From: Micromonospora solifontis
Lineage (GTDB): Bacteria > Actinomycetota > Actinomycetes > Mycobacteriales > Micromonosporaceae
NCBI RefSeq assembly: GCF_003725545.1
Contig: NZ_RJLN01000005.1
Coordinates: forward strand, 1 to 64,000
DNA: 64,000 bases
Direction of reading: 5' to 3'
The notes beneath the pieces are model-generated. The model had not been told where the DNA came from, did no database searches, and saw only the letters and a list, made by a program, of their open reading frames with translations. The translations under genes were made by a program, and so were the position numbers. The stretch's first letter is position 1; the number at the start of each line of letters is the position of its first letter. Below are positions 62,112 through 64,000 of this stretch, in pieces.

Positions 62112-62845
62112 CCAGAGGCGGCCAACGCGACGTCTGACCGCTCGGCTCGTCTCGCGCGGGGTGCTCGCGGACCGGTGAGTAGTTCGGCCAGGTATGCCAG
62201 CCCTCGAGTCCCCGGCAGCGCGGTGCCCTCGGGATCCACCACGACGGGTACGACGGGCCCGGCGGCGGCCAACCAGTCGGTGCGCCATTGCCGCGAGCGG
62301 CGCCAGCCGGTCGTGGTCACCGGAATCCCGTTGGGGGCGATCGTCGCGCCGAGGATCCGGGTGATGTGCAACGGAGCGGGGTCGCCGAATCCGGGCGGCG
62401 GCAGTTCCGGCGAGCTGAGGTAGGGCGCGAGGGGGTAGGGCGGATAGGTGATGCTGGCGACGAGGGCGCGCACGTCGTAGGCGTTGCTGAGGTGCCGGCC
62501 ACGCACCCAGATGGCGTCGAACAGGAGACGGCGCAGGTCGTGCTCGACACCGTCGGTGACCGCCTCGGCGTATGCGGAGACGGCTGCCAGCGTGTTGCTG
62601 ATCAGGGTGGGGGCCGCCTCGGGCGGTTGCTCGCCGGGTAGGGCGAGCAGCCGGCTCTCGTCCAACTCGCGTTCCCACCCGCCCGGGTCGGTGGCGACCG
62701 GGGTACCGGTCATCGACAGCCGCGGGTTGTGCTCGACCGCCCGCCAGGCGACCTCGGCGCGGCGCTGGCGCAGCAGCGCGTCGACGCGCTGGCTGGCCAG
62801 GTAGGAGTAGGGGCAGTTGAAGTCGGCGTAGACGATCAGACGCAT
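62090..62845 (-). CDS. DsbA-family thioredoxin-fold protein (FrnE/isomerase-like)
   Basis: A 251-residue protein starting MRLIVYADFNCPYSYLASQR: a beta strand leading to F-N-C-P-Y-S, where the second active-site cysteine of CxxC is Ser. This is typical of 2-hydroxychromene-2-carboxylate-isomerase/FrnE-like members rather than disulfide oxidases. The C-terminus has VPVVVDPEGTALPGTRGLAYL, the cis-Pro region and last strand. No signal peptide, so it is cytoplasmic. ATG 62845 follows GGGAGG. Substrate unknown; it is co-oriented with the ferredoxin. Confidence 0.75.
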   Translation of the reverse strand: MRLIVYADFNCPYSYLASQRVDALLRQRRAEVAWRAVEHNPRLSMTGTPVATDPGGWERELDESRLLALPGEQPPEAAPTLISNTLAAVSAYAEAVTDGVEHDLRRLLFDAIWVRGRHLSNAYDVRALVASITYPPYPLAPYLSSPELPPPGFGDPAPLHITRILGATIAPNGIPVTTTGWRRSRQWRTDWLAAAGPVVPVVVDPEGTALPGTRGLAYLAELLTGPRAPRARRAERSDVALAASGQGQYGA

Positions 62846-62876
62846 CGGTACCTCCCAGGGTGGGCCGTCGCGGTGG

Positions 62877-63239
62877 CTACGTGTTCTCGCCGGTCAGGGT
62901 CTGCGGGCGGGGATGTCCGGCGACCAGTGGCGTGTCCACGGCCAGTCGGCCCACTTTGGCGGCCCCGCCCGGGGAGCCCAGCGGGGCGTCGGCTCCGGCC
63001 AGTGGCTCGGCGAAGAACCGGGCGTTGTCGTCGGTGAACACGGACCACCGTTCGGGCAGGTCGTCCTCGTAGAAGATCGCCTCGACCGGGCAGACCGGCT
63101 CGCAGGCGCCGCAGTCGACGCATTCGTCTGGATGGATGTACAGTGCCCGGTCGCCCTCGTAGATGCAGTCGACCGGGCATTCCTCCACACAGGCCCGGTC
63201 GACCACGTCGATGCACGGCTCGGCGATCACGTAGGTCAT
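62877..63239 (-). CDS. FdxA-like 4Fe-4S/3Fe-4S ferredoxin
   Basis: A 120-residue electron carrier. Cysteines 9, 17, 21 and 25 (CIDVVDRACVEECPVDC) and 40, 43, 46 and 50 (CVDCGACEPVC) form two cluster sites like those of seven/eight-iron ferredoxins. A C-terminal tail of about 50 residues extends beyond the core. ATG 63239 follows GGGAGG. A perfect palindrome lies 9 bp upstream, so expression is probably repressed by a dedicated regulator. The divergent FAD-linked oxidase may share this control. Confidence 0.88.
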   Translation of the reverse strand: MTYVIAEPCIDVVDRACVEECPVDCIYEGDRALYIHPDECVDCGACEPVCPVEAIFYEDDLPERWSVFTDDNARFFAEPLAGADAPLGSPGGAAKVGRLAVDTPLVAGHPRPQTLTGENT

Positions 63240-63247
63240 GGCACCTC

Positions 63248-63265
63248 CCGTAGTTTTAACTACGG
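63248..63265. promoter_or_regulatory. Palindromic operator upstream of the ferredoxin gene
   Basis: Perfect inverted repeat CCGTAGTT-TT-AACTACGG. On the - strand, a TTTTATACG region (about 63270-63279) could provide the -10 for the ferredoxin, placing the operator at the transcription start. Such GTAGTT/AACTAC dyads occur with HxlR- and Rrf2-like regulators; the regulator is not identified. Confidence 0.6.
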
Positions 63266-63434
63266 ACATCGTATAAAACGGCGAGGGTGCGGGTCGAGGT
63301 GATGTACGGCGCACCCGGCCGTCGGCGCAGCGTCGACGGAACCCAGGTCTGACGGCGCCGGCACGGCCGAGGTGGCGGCCGTCGAGTAAGTTACCGGCGA
63401 GTCGAGCTGGTGCTGGTGGACGGCGGGAGGCCGG

Positions 63435-64000
63435 ATGGCCGGGAAACACCGTTCGTGGTGGGGCTGGGGGCACGTCGAGGACGCCGTGACCGGCGCGGAG
63501 GCCACGGCGTTGGCGGACCGGGTGCGTACCCTGCTGCCTGACGTCGACCTGGCCGAGCACGTCGCGCCGCCGGTGGCCGAACTGGGCCTGCGCCCGCCGC
63601 GCGTCGATCCGCCGGCGTCGCTCGCCGGGCTGTGTTCGACGGACCCGGCCGACCGGGCGGCGCACACCCACGGCAAGGCGTTCCGGGACGTGGTCCGCAA
63701 CCTGCACGGGGACCTCCGCGACCCGCCGGACCTGGTGGTCCGGCCGGCGACCGAGCAGGACGTGGTCGACGTGCTGGACTGGTGCGCGGGCCGGGACATC
63801 GCAGTGATCCCCTACGGCGGCGGCTCGTCCGTGGTCGGCGGGGTGGAGCCGCGGCTGGACGAGGCGTATCCGGCTGCGGTCAGCCTCGACCTCGGACGCC
63901 TCGACCGGGTGCTGGAGGTGGACCCGACCAGCCGGGCCGCGCGCATCCAGGCCGGCGTGTTCGGCCCGGCGCTGGAGGACCAGCTCCGGCCGCACGGCCT
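63435..64000 (+). CDS. FAD-linked oxidase (alkyl-DHAP synthase-like), truncated by window end
   Basis: The first 188 codons of a flavoprotein starting MAGKHRSWWGWGHVEDAV at ATG 63435 after GGGAGG. Seen: a typical N-terminus of FAD-binding oxidases related to alkyldihydroxyacetonephosphate synthase, then PDLVVRPATEQDVVDVLDWC and the FAD-binding VIPYGGGSSVVGGVEP with LDRVLEVDPTSRAARIQAG. The 3' part lies beyond the window. It oxidises a hydroxy acid or transfers an alkyl group; the family does not fix the substrate. Divergent from the ferredoxin gene, which may be its electron partner (inference). Confidence 0.85.
   Translation, partial: MAGKHRSWWGWGHVEDAVTGAEATALADRVRTLLPDVDLAEHVAPPVAELGLRPPRVDPPASLAGLCSTDPADRAAHTHGKAFRDVVRNLHGDLRDPPDLVVRPATEQDVVDVLDWCAGRDIAVIPYGGGSSVVGGVEPRLDEAYPAAVSLDLGRLDRVLEVDPTSRAARIQAGVFGPALEDQLRPHG

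Overview
The window is very GC-rich DNA (roughly 70% or more across most of its length) with dense genes, frequent ATGA/GTGA start-stop overlaps and many GTG starts. It carries sporulating-actinomycete markers (an SsgB-type cell-division regulator, a Spo0M-type protein), F420-dependent and DevR/DevS-type proteins and secreted CBM2 polysaccharide enzymes. This fits a Micromonosporaceae-like actinomycete (Micromonospora or a close relative); the genus is inferred from gene content, not from a marker gene.

Region 1 (0.6-16 kb) looks like a dormancy/redox-stress locus of the mycobacterial DosR type. It has a DevR-like regulator, a DevS-like GAF-GAF histidine kinase that keeps the haem-ligand histidine, two Acg-like nitroreductases, a P1B-type metal ATPase fused to a hemerythrin-like domain, two double-domain universal stress proteins and a phosphoketolase. 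Four GGGNC-N4-GNCCC palindromes sit in exactly the three intergenic regions from which these genes are read. A TetR/SDR pair with a clear operator and a PP2C phosphatase follow.

Region 2 (16-24 kb) holds a small HTH protein plus a Clp-N protein behind two identical palindromes, a lipid kinase, a YihY-type membrane protein, a double PAP2 phosphatase, an EEP-family nuclease/phosphatase, and an operon of F420-type oxidoreductase, hydrolase and a 39-residue membrane protein.

Region 3 (24-35.4 kb) is carbohydrate metabolism: secreted GH5-CBM2 and CE4-CBM2 enzymes, then a galactoside system with GH36 alpha-galactosidase, an ABC importer without its own ATPase, a divergent GH42 beta-galactosidase and a DeoR regulator.

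Region 4 (35.4-52 kb) is mostly housekeeping and regulation: Spo0M-like protein, a HelD/HelR-type RNA polymerase recycling ATPase, an envelope protein with an OmpR/HK two-component system, a TPR protein, MarR with a VOC protein, a K+ channel, AraC-Rrf2, an SDR, SsgB and a PGPGW membrane protein.

Region 5 (52.15-62.1 kb) begins at a tRNA-Val(CAC) gene and looks like a decayed accessory region. It has less typical composition, orphan small genes, an XRE-HD cassette with three divergent small genes, an orphan MraY, and at least six gene fragments or frameshifted relics (transposase N-terminus, XRE C-terminus, DinB N-terminus, Mo-oxidoreductase C-terminus, AraC C-terminus, FN3 domain). Ordinary genes resume with a DsbA-like protein, a ferredoxin and a divergent FAD-linked oxidase that runs off the window end.
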